Shown in pieces: positions 12,401 to 25,482 of a DNA stretch of 64,000 bases (positions within the stretch are counted from its first letter, which is position 1; each line of letters opens with the position of its first letter). The position numbers were made by a program, and so were the translations under genes. The stretch comes from Acanthochromis polyacanthus (lineage: Eukaryota; Chordata; Actinopteri; Pomacentridae). The notes beneath the pieces are model-generated. The model searched no databases. It saw only the letters and a list, made by a program, of their open reading frames with translations, and was not told where the DNA came from. The stretch lies in NCBI RefSeq assembly GCF_021347895.1, contig NC_067127.1, forward strand, positions 11,814,984-11,878,983. The letters run 5' to 3'.

Positions 12401-15400
12401 GAATATTTATCTCATGCTGGTATATATTCTGCTCACCTAAAAAAGCAGAGGACAAACTAAAAAGTAGCCAACTTGTTATTTTCTTCAGACTTTGAAGTGG
12501 CATCAAAGTCCACGTGGGAGGAAAGTTCAATTGACATTTGGGGGTTGAGTTGCAGAAAGCCCCTTTTTCACTTCTGAGAAAAATAGCGTCATCTCTATTT
12601 TTGCTCCTGTGCTTTCTTAAGAAGCTTCAGCCACACCCATTCAACACAAATGTTTGGACTATTTTTTTTTTTTGTCTGCCTCACAGACATTCCAAAAGGG
12701 TAGATTTGGTGTATGGGTGTAGGAGAGAGAGAGAGAGAGAGAGAGAATGGGACAGTACCGCAGGCAGAGGGGCAGCAGTGTGCCTGACTCTTGGTTGAAT
12801 TTCAGATGGACGCTCTCCAACTGTCGCGTTCGGACCAGTTCATGAGGAACAATGGCTGCGGAGCTCTCGCTCTCCAAACTGTCCTTCCGACTCCTGCGAA
12901 AGAGACAAATGAGAGTAAAGAAAGAATGGAAGGAAACAAAGGAAAATGTCAGCGAGAAAGTCTAAAACTGTGCACTTGCTAACGTGCTGACAGCAGTGGA
13001 AAAGAACTACTGTGAAGGAAATGGCAGCCATTTAGCCTGTAGCTAAAAGTGGGAATACACAGACACTGATTTCGCAACTCCGACTGCAGAAGTGTTGCCT
13101 GATTTTGCAGAAGGCGCAACTGATTCTACAGAAAAATAGCAACAGAGTAGTGACAAACCATCATTATATGCTGGGAGCTGAGAAACAAAATGTAGATAGC
13201 AGTTAGATGTCAGTGGGGCTGTGAGTCACTGCACACGGTGGAGGGGAGTTGTCCTGGTGCAACCCTTGTGCTGAGCTGAACCCATGATAGTGTGTGTGCG
13301 TGTGTGTGTGTGTTGGCATGTAGGAGGAACACTCACTGAGGTCTCTCATGATTCTGTCTCTGGCTGTTGATAGGTGGCAGCGCTGTCTTGCTGTTGAACT
13401 CCAGTCCTTTTCTCAGAGTCTCCCTGATCTGCTCCGTGTCTGTCAACGCACAGACAAAAACGAGCCAAGGATGATTTCACTGTGCACAGCTGATAGCATG
13501 AAAGCAAAATTCCCGTGTACAGCTTGTTTAAGCATTTTTAGATCCGCTGGGAGATGACATGCCTTTGTCTGAGAGCCTACGTGGCTGCGATCCTATGCAG
13601 ATGGATCGGCTGTCTTCCTCGTCTTCTGGCGGTCGACTCAAATCGTCCCACACACACTTGGCGCTGACCCCACTCAGGTTAGAGCCTTCTGTCTCAATAC
13701 CCTGGTCCACTCTCTCCTGCTTAGAAGAGCAAGAAATATACGCAACTATTAACACTAGCTCATAGAATACTCATAGAAGCTCAACATTAGATACTGTCAC
13801 AGAGCAACAATGTATAATTTGTTGCAAAATAACACAACATTATCTATAAAGGGTTCAAATGTTTTGTGCATGTGAGGATCACTTTGCTTCCGACAAATCA
13901 TTGACCTGTGCCAGAACAGTTCCAGTTAGCACTACAAGCTATAAATGACTTCCTTTTACTGTTCATGTGTGGACTTTTTGGTCATATTAAGCTTCCTCAC
14001 AAATGAACATTTCCATTTAATGACCTTCACGATAAATTGTTTGCATAATCTAATAGCAGATGTGGTGATGCTATACAATCTGTTAATATGTAGTAGAATT
14101 TCCATGAGGTGTAACAATGTTCCTGAAAACAGAACACAGAAGAATAAAATGCTTATTAAACATCTGTCACACACGAGCCACTAGCAGCCATAGAAAATAA
14201 GATTAAACCTTATCTCACACCGTAAAAATACAATACAGTGCACTTAGCTGAGTGTGCAGAATTTAATAAAGCCTTACTTGTAAGTGTGGATCAATGTCAA
14301 AAATGGTCTCCCCTCTCCTCATGTCTGTGATTAGCCAGGGGCCACCAGCTCTGCAGAAAGGAAAAAGATTAGCATTAGTCCAGGTCAGCATTAACTTCAA
14401 CGCAAACACACAAAGTTAATGAATGAACAAGTAACTAGGATGTTCACTTGCTGCTCACCATGCATTTGTCAAAGCGGACTCCATACACTTCACTCAAAAG
14501 TGGCATTTGGCAACAGTGTTTTTAGATGGTTTAGTTTAGTTCACTTGAGTTCAATGACTGACCATTTGAAGACAACTGTAAATATTGTGCCTCAACACAT
14601 AAGTCACTGAGATTTCTGAGTCTGTTCATTAAACTAAAACTGTTAGATCATGCAAGCAAAGCAGATCAGGTCTGTATTCTGAAATAAAGAATAAAAATAA
14701 ATGACAGTTAAAAATCTATTTTAGCCGTATCCAAAGTAAATTCATGGTTTTTCATCACAAATGCACTAAAAGGAGATTTTTTTTGTGCATTTGTAAAGCA
14801 CCGTAATTTGTGGCAAATCTAAATGATTACTATACTGTCACACACCAGATTTGCTTCGAGACCCATGTTTACATTCACTGTCATCATTGCAGTTCTGTCT
14901 ACTAACCTATTTGGACTTGACTAATTAACATCTGTGCATAGCCACATCTGAGCTTAAAATGGCACTGTACCTGTGTCGTACACTGCACAAAAGACATTTT
15001 TGAGATTTCACTGCCTCGATTAATGGGGTGTTTTTACCCATTTATATGCAGGATGGTATGTTGCAGTGAAAATTGAGCTCACAGTGAATAAGAAAGTGAC
15101 AGGAGCAAAGACAAGACCAGAAACTGTTTGGAGACCAGAAGGTTAAATTCTAAATCATGTCTCCTTAATGTAGCCCGACCGCCTGCTGCACAGTTGGACT
15201 CACACTCGGACTCCACGCATCAGCTCCAGGATGCCTTGGCCGTTCCACTGTTGGGCTGCCTGTAGCTCCTCTGTACATACACCCACAATCTATAGGAGAC
15301 AGTATAGAGTATGAGAAGGTGCCATCCACAATTGTGTTACTTTCAGTGTGCTTCTTCCTGCTTTTGATGAGTGGCAGTGCATAATATTAGCTACATGTGC

Positions 15401-18400
15401 AAATGTCCTTACTCAAACAGATTTCTCACTTGGACTTACTAGGTTTGTCTGTCATGTGTTTTCTATTGTTTTAGAATGGAATTTTGGCTTAAACGCATGA
15501 ATTTTAAAATAACGACTTTTGTCATGCCTGATTGTAAATGACATTCTTTGCCTATGGTCCTGTCATTGTCATCTATCCTGATGAAAGAATCTGATTTGTC
15601 CAAATCCTCAATCAAATTCCATTAAATGCATCCGTTATCTTGGATTCTGTGGAAAATAACCTGATCCCAAAAGAGCCTCATATGGAGTTATTTACACTAT
15701 TTGATGATCCCATAGTGAACTCACCTGGAGAAAGCTCACACAGCCAAATGGAGTTTGAATTGGTTGCATCTGTGGATCTTCTGTAAGTAGCATGTGCTGG
15801 ATACGAGATTCACTGTTGTCTAGTGGACTGTGCCATGACACATGGTCACCACTACAAAATGTGTTTTCTGCAGAAGAGAGAACAAAAGCAGACGCTCATT
15901 TTTAAAACAGTTTCACAAACATTAAGATATCAAGAATGTACAATCAGTCATGAGAGTTCATTAAGCGCATTTCAATTAGTAAGTTTAGCCACCGGTAAAA
16001 AAAACAGCCGCACTTTCCTATATTTCTTTGCGTGACTGTACTTAAATGGTGAAGGAAGGTTAAAGTAACAGGAAAAGTGGGGACACACATCAGCAAGAGA
16101 AAGCGAGTGACTAAGTGAGAAACTGAGACCCAAATGTGGAACGAGAACCACAAAAAATGCATTTCAATCAGAGTAAATCTGTCTGCTTGGGAGGTAATAT
16201 GCACCCAGTCCAGATTTGCTGCGGAGAAAAGAACAGGAGAAGATGGCCAGGAATCAGCATTCATTTAGCTTAGGGCCTAGCCCACCCACACGCAAATTGA
16301 CCCCAGCTGGAAAGCAGAGAAGGGCTGGGTGGTAAGGAGAAGAGAGCATACAGTGAATAGCCTTCTTCTCTTTTTGCATCGCTTTAATGCATGCCCCCTC
16401 CCTTGTCAACCACATTTTCTTTTGTACATTACATACAGGACTGAAGGATTTAAAGAACTTAACAACACAGTACATAGTCATTATCTAAACAGTGCACATT
16501 CATACTCCAACAACAGTCTTCTTTGTCATTTGTGAAAACAATCCTACTAAAATGACAGAGGGGAAAAGGGGAAATTAAACTTCCTGTCAATACGCAGGGC
16601 TCCAACAAACACAAATGATGTGCAGCAAACCTAAAACTCCCAAAGCACACTGCTCCATTCAAACATGTTTAAATGTATCACTGGAATTGCAGGCTACCTT
16701 AACAAGGACACATTCTTTGGTTTCACAAAGACTTCACATTGTTGTAAGGCAACTGCAGCCAATAGGGAGTTATTCTATCAAAAATAATACAGATAAATCA
16801 TTTGCTAGACTACTCATGAACTGCAGTTAAATGAAAGTCACAAATCAAAGCAAATTTTACAAGTGACAGATGAAGAACATATGGCTATCCGGCAATATCT
16901 TTCATTATCTGTTGATCTCATTTTAAAAAATTTGTCATTTTCTCCTTCTTTTTTTTTTTTAAAAAAAGGACAGTGGCAGAGTCTAAATAAATATCGCAAA
17001 ACTGACTTGTTTAGTGTAAGCAATAGCTAAAGAGCGCCACTAAAACTAAAAACATATTCATTATTCAAAGCACACTATATTACCAAATGTTTGTTGTTTT
17101 TAATAAATTAACTATTAAAGCCTTATCAAATCTCTCATGGTTGGTTTTTGTTGCAAAAACTGCTCACAAGAGTGGTGAAAAAGAAAACAGTTTTTGTTGC
17201 ACAAACTGCTCAAAAAAGTGGTGAAAAAAATGTATATTTTTTAAGTATGGGATTCAGCAACGTCCTTCACCCCATCCCAAATACAGTATTTGAAGATGTT
17301 TTAATGCGACATTACTGCATGCAAAGACAGAAAAGGTGGCTCTGTGCTCTTACCTGACTGGAACACATAGCGAGCCAGGCCTTGCATGAGCTCAGCTGGC
17401 CATGTTGGAGGTGCAGTCTCTCCCACCTCTCTTTTGAGTCTGAAGGTGAGCTCAAAGCCAAATCCACTAGGTCCGTCTGCCCCTGTAAATCTGGCACACA
17501 CATATACAGTGAAAAAATTAAGAAACAAATCATCAGCAATAGTAGCTTTATTTGTACATGCATGTGGGCTGTGAGAATCACAATACTTGTCAAGATCAAG
17601 AAACTGTAGAATAACAGAAGCTCATTAGGTGGGCTACAGTTAATGGGATCCTGAAGTGAGCAAATATTTGGCATACTGTAAGGCTTAAGGGCTGATTTCC
17701 CACAGTTATCACAACGTATAATGAAATGCAGAAACAAATCCAGAAAGCTCCTCATCTGTTGCATCAAATATGCCCTGAAATCCCTCCCAACAACGAGCAA
17801 CTTCAGAGAAGCTGTTAGCATCAGGATACTTACTCATGAACACGATTATCCCCGTACAGGTCACTCAGACCAAAGCTTACATAGTGCCAATGTTCCTGGA
17901 CGTCCTGAGCTGGACAGCCCCCATTCCTGTACATACTGATGTAATCTAACGGGTCTGGTCCTCCTAGCCTGCGAGAAGCACATAATGAAAACCCTTCAGC
18001 CATGAAAAACTTGTTTTTGTGGTCAGTGGAGTACGTTTACTCCTCAGTACTCCCATGTAAACACAGTTAGCTTACATTGAAGGCCATAACTACATATAAA
18101 CACTGTAAGATACATTTAAATCCAAGTGTTTTATATAAGCTTGCATAGTTTGGTGAACTTTAAGTCATAGTAGAAGTTACTTGTAGAATGTTTTCTATAT
18201 GTTAGGTTAGTTAGCTTAAACATTAGCTTGGCCGCTAAGCTAACTCTTGGCTAACGCCTTGAGAACACTATATAAACTTATTCCTATTGCCCAGATGTAT
18301 GTCAGACAAGCAACAACACAGTGAGCTACCTACCAATATTTTACAATGGCTGTAACTTGAAGCGGGTTAGCCTGCTCGGGGTAAAGACGCCGACATTCCC

Positions 18401-18482
18401 CATAGATAGCCTGCAGTCCGGGAGGAAACAGCGGCACCAGCCCGTGGGCTTGAGCACCACTGGTAGGCCGTACCTCATCCAT
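9498..18482 (-). CDS. sufu: sufu, suppressor of fused homologue (12 coding exons, 470 aa)
   Basis: Known: SUFU is the cytoplasmic/nuclear inhibitor of Hedgehog signalling that binds and restrains GLI transcription factors. Seen: coding exons on the minus strand at 18482-18334, 17968-17834, 17490-17354, 15867-15725, 15289-15204, 14350-14278, 13716-13563, 13439-13337, 12893-12759, 9982-9844, 9756-9688 and 9587-9498. All phases join in frame, totalling 1413 nt. The protein carries SUFU hallmarks: PLFPPGLQAIYGECRRLYP, GFGFELTFRLKRE, PPTWPAELMQGLARYVFQ, AGGPWLITDMRRGETIF, RPPEDEEDSRSICIG and the C-terminal LPKEYSWPEKKLK. The RKDSLES segment containing the phosphoserines known in human SUFU (S342/S346) is conserved. 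The start MDEVRP corresponds to human MAELRP; the proline-rich N-terminal spacer is shorter, explaining 470 versus 484 aa. The intron after exon 7 has a GC donor. A possible 5'-leader acceptor lies at 18511-18512. Confidence 0.97.
10762..11283. mobile_element. interspersed repeat in sufu intron 9 (family uncertain)
   Basis: A block of about 520 bp, more GC-rich than its surroundings, beginning near GGCGTGAACTAACCGTGACG and ending in TATATATACAGTCTATG. The ending resembles a repeat I recall as common in fish genomes. There is no transposase ORF, so it is probably non-autonomous. Boundaries are approximate and no target-site duplication was resolved. Confidence 0.5.
12723..12746. repeat. (GA)n microsatellite
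   Basis: About 12 GA dinucleotides immediately downstream of the sufu exon 9 donor on the minus strand. They read as a CT pyrimidine tract on the transcript strand. Confidence 0.9.
17145..17231. repeat. Two-copy tandem repeat, 46-bp unit
   Basis: The unit starting TTTTTGTTGCAAAAACTGCT at 17145 recurs at 17191 with a few substitutions. It lies in sufu intron 3, about 120 bp downstream of exon 3 in transcript order. Confidence 0.85.
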
Positions 18483-18780
18483 GCCACGGCCTCGAACAAA
18501 CCCGGTTATTCTGTGAAAAACAACGTATGCGCAGTAATCTTTTGCTACCCACCCCGAGTTCAACAGAGACAGACTAAACTAAACCATAAAAACTTCACAA
18601 AAGCTATGTTGTATTGCAGTAAACGGTTAACTCAGATGATCGTTATGTTACACTCAGCGGGGTCCTGTTGCTCATCTTCGACAAAAAAACTGTCTCACCA
18701 TTGGTTGGATGAATGTACTACGTCACTGACAAAGGGCCTGTGACAGCCATCGAGAATGCAGGATGAGGTTTGTGTAGATT
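18483..18780 (-). promoter_or_regulatory. sufu: sufu 5' leader and promoter region
   Basis: Immediately upstream of the sufu start codon. A plausible acceptor (TTTTTCACAG, ending at 18511) could join a short spliced leader to the coding exon. An in-frame upstream ATG at 18563 lies on the far side of that acceptor and lacks homology, so 18482 is preferred. No TATA box or recognisable core element stands out. Confidence 0.45.
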
Positions 18781-21700
18781 TGTAAGGGAATATAATTGGT
18801 TCATAAACTGTCAGTCAAACTACAGGAGGCTGTGATTTCAGGGCTGGGACTGAAAAGTTTTTCTCGGGCCAAATGATGGCTTTATGGGCCAAATGGATCT
18901 TCAAAGGAAATCTCCATTAAGGAGTGGCCTTCAGATACTGCAGTCATGTACATGTAGGACAACTAAAATGTAATAATTATATCAAGTCCTACATGTGCAG
19001 ATGTATTCTTAGCAAAATGCTCTTTTAACCATCAGAGATGATCCCTTTAAGTGCATACTAACTGATGTGGAGGCATCCTTTTAACAACCATGCTACAGCT
19101 GAATAAGTGATGCAAGTACTTTAATTGACTCACTGGGGATGTTAAATCTGGATCAGCTTACCTGCTACAAGTTGTAATCACCAAAACAGTTGTTGAGTGT
19201 AGCTTTGCTCTAAGATGTCATGAAGTAGAATCAGAAAGTAGAAATAGTCCAATTCAAAAATCTACGTGAGCAAATGCAGTCATTTTCTTTTGTGACTTTC
19301 CACTTTTCTGTCTATAAAATGTTCAAACAATATATTTGTACAAATAAGTTTAGCTTGTATGTCAAGAGTCCCTAAATAAAGTGGCTGGAGCAATAGCCCT
19401 TGTAGAAAAAAAATCTAAATTTGTCTAAAAAAATCATCACTTTAAAGATTTCATAGCCATGTTGTTATAACGATGCCTTGACTGCAGCAACTGGACTGGG
19501 CTAGTCCTTTTGCTATACTGTACTAACTGCATTTCAGGAGTTAAAGTACAGGTATATTATATCAGTTTAAATAGAAGTAGAAACTAAACAATTTTTCTTG
19601 AGTGTGCATATCTACAGGAGTTACTGATCAAACATTAACCACATTTAGGCTTAGCTTAGATAGTTTTGTCTTTTGACCACAATACAGGACCCATATTGTA
19701 TTCCACATGAGTGATGACAAGGAAATAGTGCCAGTTTATTCAGTAAATATGTTTATTTCAGGTACTTCATATGAGAAACTTGAGATTTTTTTGTTATTAC
19801 TTCCTTGGTAAAAGATGACTATGGCACTGACACTTGTTTCATTAACACTAAATGCAAGCTTACAGCACGTTAATGAAACATAGTGGTATATTAAAATATA
19901 TTGATTCAAAATATAAATATAAATTATTTAAACCTGCCTGTCAGATATCAAGAGAACATCCATTCTTTAAGTGCTGATTTATATATATGCAGTTTTCTAC
20001 CATGTAATATACACAGGACTCAGCCAGCACGTTGAAGAACACAACCACTGCTGTGACCTTCAGCTGTGATGTTGTTAAATCCAAGTGATATGTGTGCAAA
20101 TTCAGCAACCATGGCATCCTCGGTGTCTGTGATTTAATTTCCACTCTGACCACTGTGGCACCAGTCCCAGAACAGAGTTTAGCCTGAGGGCTTCACCCTC
20201 CCAGAACGGGAGCTTCTTTTTAGGGGATTTGAAATGATGTTCTTACCTATCATGGGGCAACCACAGTTTATCAAGCCCCATCTGGGTGTGAGAGAAACAG
20301 CCCCTGAAACTGAATGGACACCTCATTTAACAAGAGATGGCTAAGGGCTGTGGTAATGGATAAAAAATGAAGACAATCTTTCAGTTTCAATCAGCGTACG
20401 GCAGATCTTGACCTGATTGCCGTTGTAAAGGTTGTATGTGAATAGCGCTGTTGTTGTTTTTAATTACTAGATTATATATATTGCACACGGTTTTCTTTCC
20501 CTTTGTTTTCACCTTATATCACTCTGCACTACTGTCTTTGACTTGAGTTATTGTGTTTGAATTCTCACATGCAGATACCTCAAAAAGACCTGCTGAAACC
20601 TGTTACAGAAGTTTGTGATGCCATCATAACTTCTTGCTTGTGTCAGTGGTTGACTCTCTTTTTACTGTGAAACAGGAAGGACATCCATATGGTTCACTTG
20701 TACATTCAGTTGTTTACTCTCTCTCTCGCTGTGCAAGTGGTTTCTTGTTTGGTTTGGGTTTTCCTCTTGTCTTCATTCACCTTTTTGATTACACTTCATT
20801 TTCCATTCATTCATTTATTCTGTCAAGGCAATTTTGATTTTGCTGATTTTCTAATTTTACATTCACCTCAGTTAACATATGCTATGTTAAAAAAAATCTA
20901 AAGTCAACAGGGCTCATCTGGGATGCCTTTACATCCGCAGCTTGAAATTTTGTTATATTCCCACAACTGTCTAATTGAAAAGGATGTTGGTTGTCATGTG
21001 TAATCCTATTGTTCAGCTATTCTTGCTAACAGGCTATCGCCATGGCTGCAGATTTTGTAGAACTAGAGCTGAGATAACATCTGGAAACAGGAGGTCCGCA
21101 TGTGTGGGTTCCGTATGTAACGTGGCAGCCAATGTCTTTATGAAAATTATGAAATCTTTCCTGTGAATTGTGTAACTTGCATTTTATACTTCAAAATATA
21201 ACAAAATGTTAATAAATTACACAGAAAAATAGTTATTTTTGATTTACTTTATTGGTAATGTGTAAGATATATCCAGCATAACATCAACTTAGAAAAGCTC
21301 AGTATTTTATAATTATTTGAGTCACAATTTGAAATGAAAATCTTGTTTATAATAAAAAAAATCATACACATGCATAAAGACAATAATAAGAGCTGTGATT
21401 GAAGCCCGAGTGTATATCACACAAGTGTTATTGCTTTCACACGGTCATGACTTCTGCTGTGCGGGATGTGCAGTATATGGTTGACAAATTAGTACCATGC
21501 CAAAAGAACTGAGCCCATAGATGACACCTGAAGATGTCACCATCTATGGAATTCAGTTCTCATAGTAGAGCACTTATCCCAATCTGGTCTGCTTGATCCT
21601 TGAAAGGTCGATTCACTTGACGCAACTCACACTTTATTATCAAAATTCGTTACAGCTCAGACTATGTGTTAACATAAAAAAAAACATAAGCATGCCACCT

Positions 21701-24700
21701 ATAACCAGCAAAACAACATGAAAGTTGAAAAGGTTATCAATTAAAAAAATCATAATGAAGCTGAGTTCAAGAGAATTGATATGACCTGTTGAGCAGCGCA
21801 TATGGGTTGAGTCACTCATACCCATTTCTCAAGAAAAACAGCGTGAGGATGAGACGATAACGTCAGCCCTACTTCTTCCACTGTAAGATTGAGCAAGAGT
21901 TCATTACAGTGGCAACTAAACTTGATCTTAAACAGCTATCAGTCACAGCTGGCATTTGCATTTTACAGCAGTGCATGACTCAATCTAAAACAATGGAAAC
22001 GGATTGAAAGATGTTAAGTTAAAAATAAAAGCAAAGTCAAAACCAAACCTCCCAAAATGCAGTTATTATTGAGCAGATCCAATTCTGTGGTTAGAAAGAG
22101 CCTGCGGAGAGTTTCAGGGTCATCTGAGGTATCCAATCATCTTTACAACTTAAGTATTACTGGAAATGCCTCACAGCCACTGAAATGAAAGTCTGTCCAC
22201 TGGGCTGATGCAAGCTCTGAATCAGATCATGGTGATAGTGCTCTGGTCAAGGCACGAAATGACTCATCAGTTATGGCCGTACACTCCCAGGGAAAGAACT
22301 TTGGGACGTTGTAATTAGTTACACACCGTTGGCCGATGTATCTTTGAACCCTAGAATGTAAGTTTGATATTAACTGACCTGCGCTGGTCTACAGATCCTC
22401 TTCCTTCATCTGAAAAATACCTCATTCAAGGCCTGGAGTCAATATTGACAGTGACAGTACATTGAGATTATTCCCCAGCGTTATCTCAGCCACTGTGCTT
22501 TATCCATTATGAGTGTGCATTCTTTTAAGGAGCAGTACAGTACAATGAATTCTGTGAGGAAGGCCACACCTGAGCACGTTCAGGAAACTCATATCGCTTT
22601 TTTGGCAGTTGGACCGGGAAACAACCGGTTCTACGGCCTGTTACAAGGCAAGAAATCCCCTATGAGGGCATCAATTGCCTTGCAGTACACAGAAAATTAA
22701 AAAGCCTTCATTCACAGATCAGAACAGTTAACACAGCATGACATATTTGACACTCTAAGAACTTTCCTACTTCAAACATGTTTGTAGTTATTGGTACATC
22801 TGCCAATTTCAACAGATTTATGCCCAGTTAAAGCAAAAAACAGCCACATCTTGACCAGTTTGATAGTTTTCTATTAACATACTCACACCAATCTTTCAAA
22901 GTGGATTTTCTTTCCAGATCCTGGGTGTATCAGAAACAAACCTCCTCATACAGGCCTCCCAGCACTGTGCTGTTGAAGAGTGAAGCTCGTAAACACACTA
23001 CAGCAATCCCACCTCACCAGAGAGATGTTTTAGCGTTGAATCAGCAGCAAGCCCTTCCTCAAAAAAAAACGAACATACATCCCTCCCCAGTTCACCTGCA
23101 CGTTCTGTTCTCCCTCTCTCTCTCCCACGTCCTCTAAGTCCCAAGGAAGGATGTAGCATACTGTCTGACATTCAGAGCAAAGCAACCTTAAATACAAGCA
23201 ACCTTTCACATCACCCATCAGCCTCCCTCCTCTCTGTTGTTCATACACTCCCTCTGTACGGTAAGCCTGACAGTCACTTCCCAGTAAGAAGGAAGCAGTG
23301 GGAGTGAACAGCACGCCCCCTCACAGTGAATCAACACATAATAGTTTCTGAGGAAAACCATCTGACTTGCCCTGCCCCCTGTTCCCATAAAGTAAGCAGG
23401 GGAAAGGCTGTGTCTACTCGAGGAACCAGGAATTCCCCCACAGGCCATGAACAGCTGTCGAGATGAGAGACGATGACGAAGTGGACACACTGGAAGTTTG
23501 CCGGCCAGGCATATGCAAACAGAAACCATGTTTGGTGCATTCTCTATTTGTATGAGTGAGAAAAGGTTTGACACTACAGTATATTTACATAATAGGTAGC
23601 TGGAAATTCTGTCCACACGCTGTGGGTGTCGAAATGCACAGTCATGTTTGAGCTAGTGACGCTGTGTTTCCTAGATAAGTTATTTTTTTACCTTTGCTAA
23701 ATGTCATTTAGTTTGCGTCACGGGAATGTTTAGGATGAGCTCGATTCATTTGAGTACTTGTGTAGCTGGAGTCATTTATTCAGGTGAAGTCTGACAGGGG
23801 CATACTCATAAACTAACAGAACTTTATTTGCTCTGGTCATAGTCAAACATGACAGGGATGTCATGTGATACTGCTCTGGTTCAATCAAATGGACAAGACA
23901 GAAGTGGGTCAGCAGGGTAAAACCACTGCTTTTAAACAAACCAGCAGCACGTATTGTTCCTGCAATTTAATTGGTCAGTGACTGTAAAAACCCTCAGATT
24001 TTCTCATCCTCTTTAGTCACAGGAATACGAGAAGCTAGTCTGGACACGACGCATACTTCCCCTGAAAAAAGCCCTGTCAGATTAATTCAGTGGATTTCCT
24101 TGATCTGGATGAAAGGGGATTCCACATGGCGCTAGAAAAAATACACCAAAATTCCCTTCTTGAACATGGATGCATATTTGTGTATATAGCCAGGATGTAG
24201 ATATTTAGGAAATGTGTCACGGCTTTTGTTGTTCTGGAATAGAGCACACCCAGATTATGTAGAGTTTAGCTGAAATGAAACCAGCAGAATAAGAGGTACA
24301 GAGACCCCATAGAGTCCCACCATTGATGTGTAGTGACTCTAGAATCCACTTTCAAACTACATCCTTGGGCTGGTGGGATAAGTTGCAATTGACATTTTGC
24401 GCTGGACTTCAGAAACAAGCCTGGCTTTCATGCTGGTGTTTGAACACTGGGGAAATCACTCGCAAAGGTCACTGAGCCCATTTCCTTTCTTTCCTCCCCA
24501 TGCATCTAAAGACCTGTAACAGCCCCTTTCAACTGCACTTCAGTTACTGGCAGGCATATTCAAATTTCTATATAGGAAGTGAAAGAAGGTGTAAGTAACC
24601 AAAGAGCAAATAGGAGATGAGACAGCATTTTTTATTACAGCTTTTCCCTGTTTTACCACTGCTGCTTCTACACACATTAAACAAGCTTTGCGTGGCATAA

Positions 24701-25250
24701 CAAAATGGAGACTTGATATCTTTTCCATTTACCTGTCCATCAATAAATCCATTTTAACCCACTGAACCACAAAACCAACAGTGGGTTTTAAAGGCCTGCT
24801 GTCTTTGGAGGGGGAAAAAAACTCACCAAAATTCCATTCATCACAACCAGTAAGGTGGATTTTCTACTTTTCCGATGGATCTTGAACTACTCATCTGTGA
24901 TAAATCATTCCTTCAAAAAACATAACCAAATGTTAGCTCAAAATCACTTTATTCTACATGTCTCATTTAAAAATTTGCCAAAAAATAAACCGTTTACGCT
25001 AAACAGATTCTGTAAAAAACAAAACAAGACATACTGTCTTCCTGGGAGAAACCATGAAGTCATTAGTGACTCAACTGCAACCAACTATCACGTGACAAGA
25101 ATTCTAAGAATTTCATCTGTTTCCACAGAGCCAAGAGGACACAATGATGGAAACAAATTAAAAATACAAGCTGTAAAATATCTACAGTATGTAGAGACAC
25201 ATTCTTCCAGTATTGGTAACACTTGTGAGCACTTGAAAATGGTGCACCTG
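18781..25250. other. Gene-poor interval between sufu and mettl18
   Basis: About 6.5 kb in which I see no supported coding exon, RNA gene or complete transposon. ORFs are short, overlap on both strands and lack domains. The left part is AT-rich. The part from 22880 to 24100 is somewhat richer in GC and could hold regulatory DNA for sufu or an unannotated transcript; nothing in the bases proves either. Confidence 0.5.
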
Positions 25251-25256
25251 TTCAGT

Positions 25257-25262
25257 TTATTT
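25257..25262 (-). terminator. mettl18: mettl18 candidate poly(A) signal
   Basis: TTTATT reads AATAAA on the minus strand, about 220 nt past the mettl18 stop codon, giving a short 3' UTR. Confidence 0.45.
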
Positions 25263-25482
25263 GTTTTTCTATTTTTTTGTTAAAAAAAAAAAGTTTTTTA
25301 TGACTTATTCCATGATGACCTTTGTTATATTGCACAAAAAACATGTTTCAGTTCATCCTACTTCTAGCCATGCATGTGCTGTTTCCACAAGGGGCAGGAC
25401 TTTACTGTAAAAAAATGAGCCCACAGTGAGTGAAAATGGGGTTCAGAGGGTTAACATAGCATAACTCCCTCACAGTCCTTAT

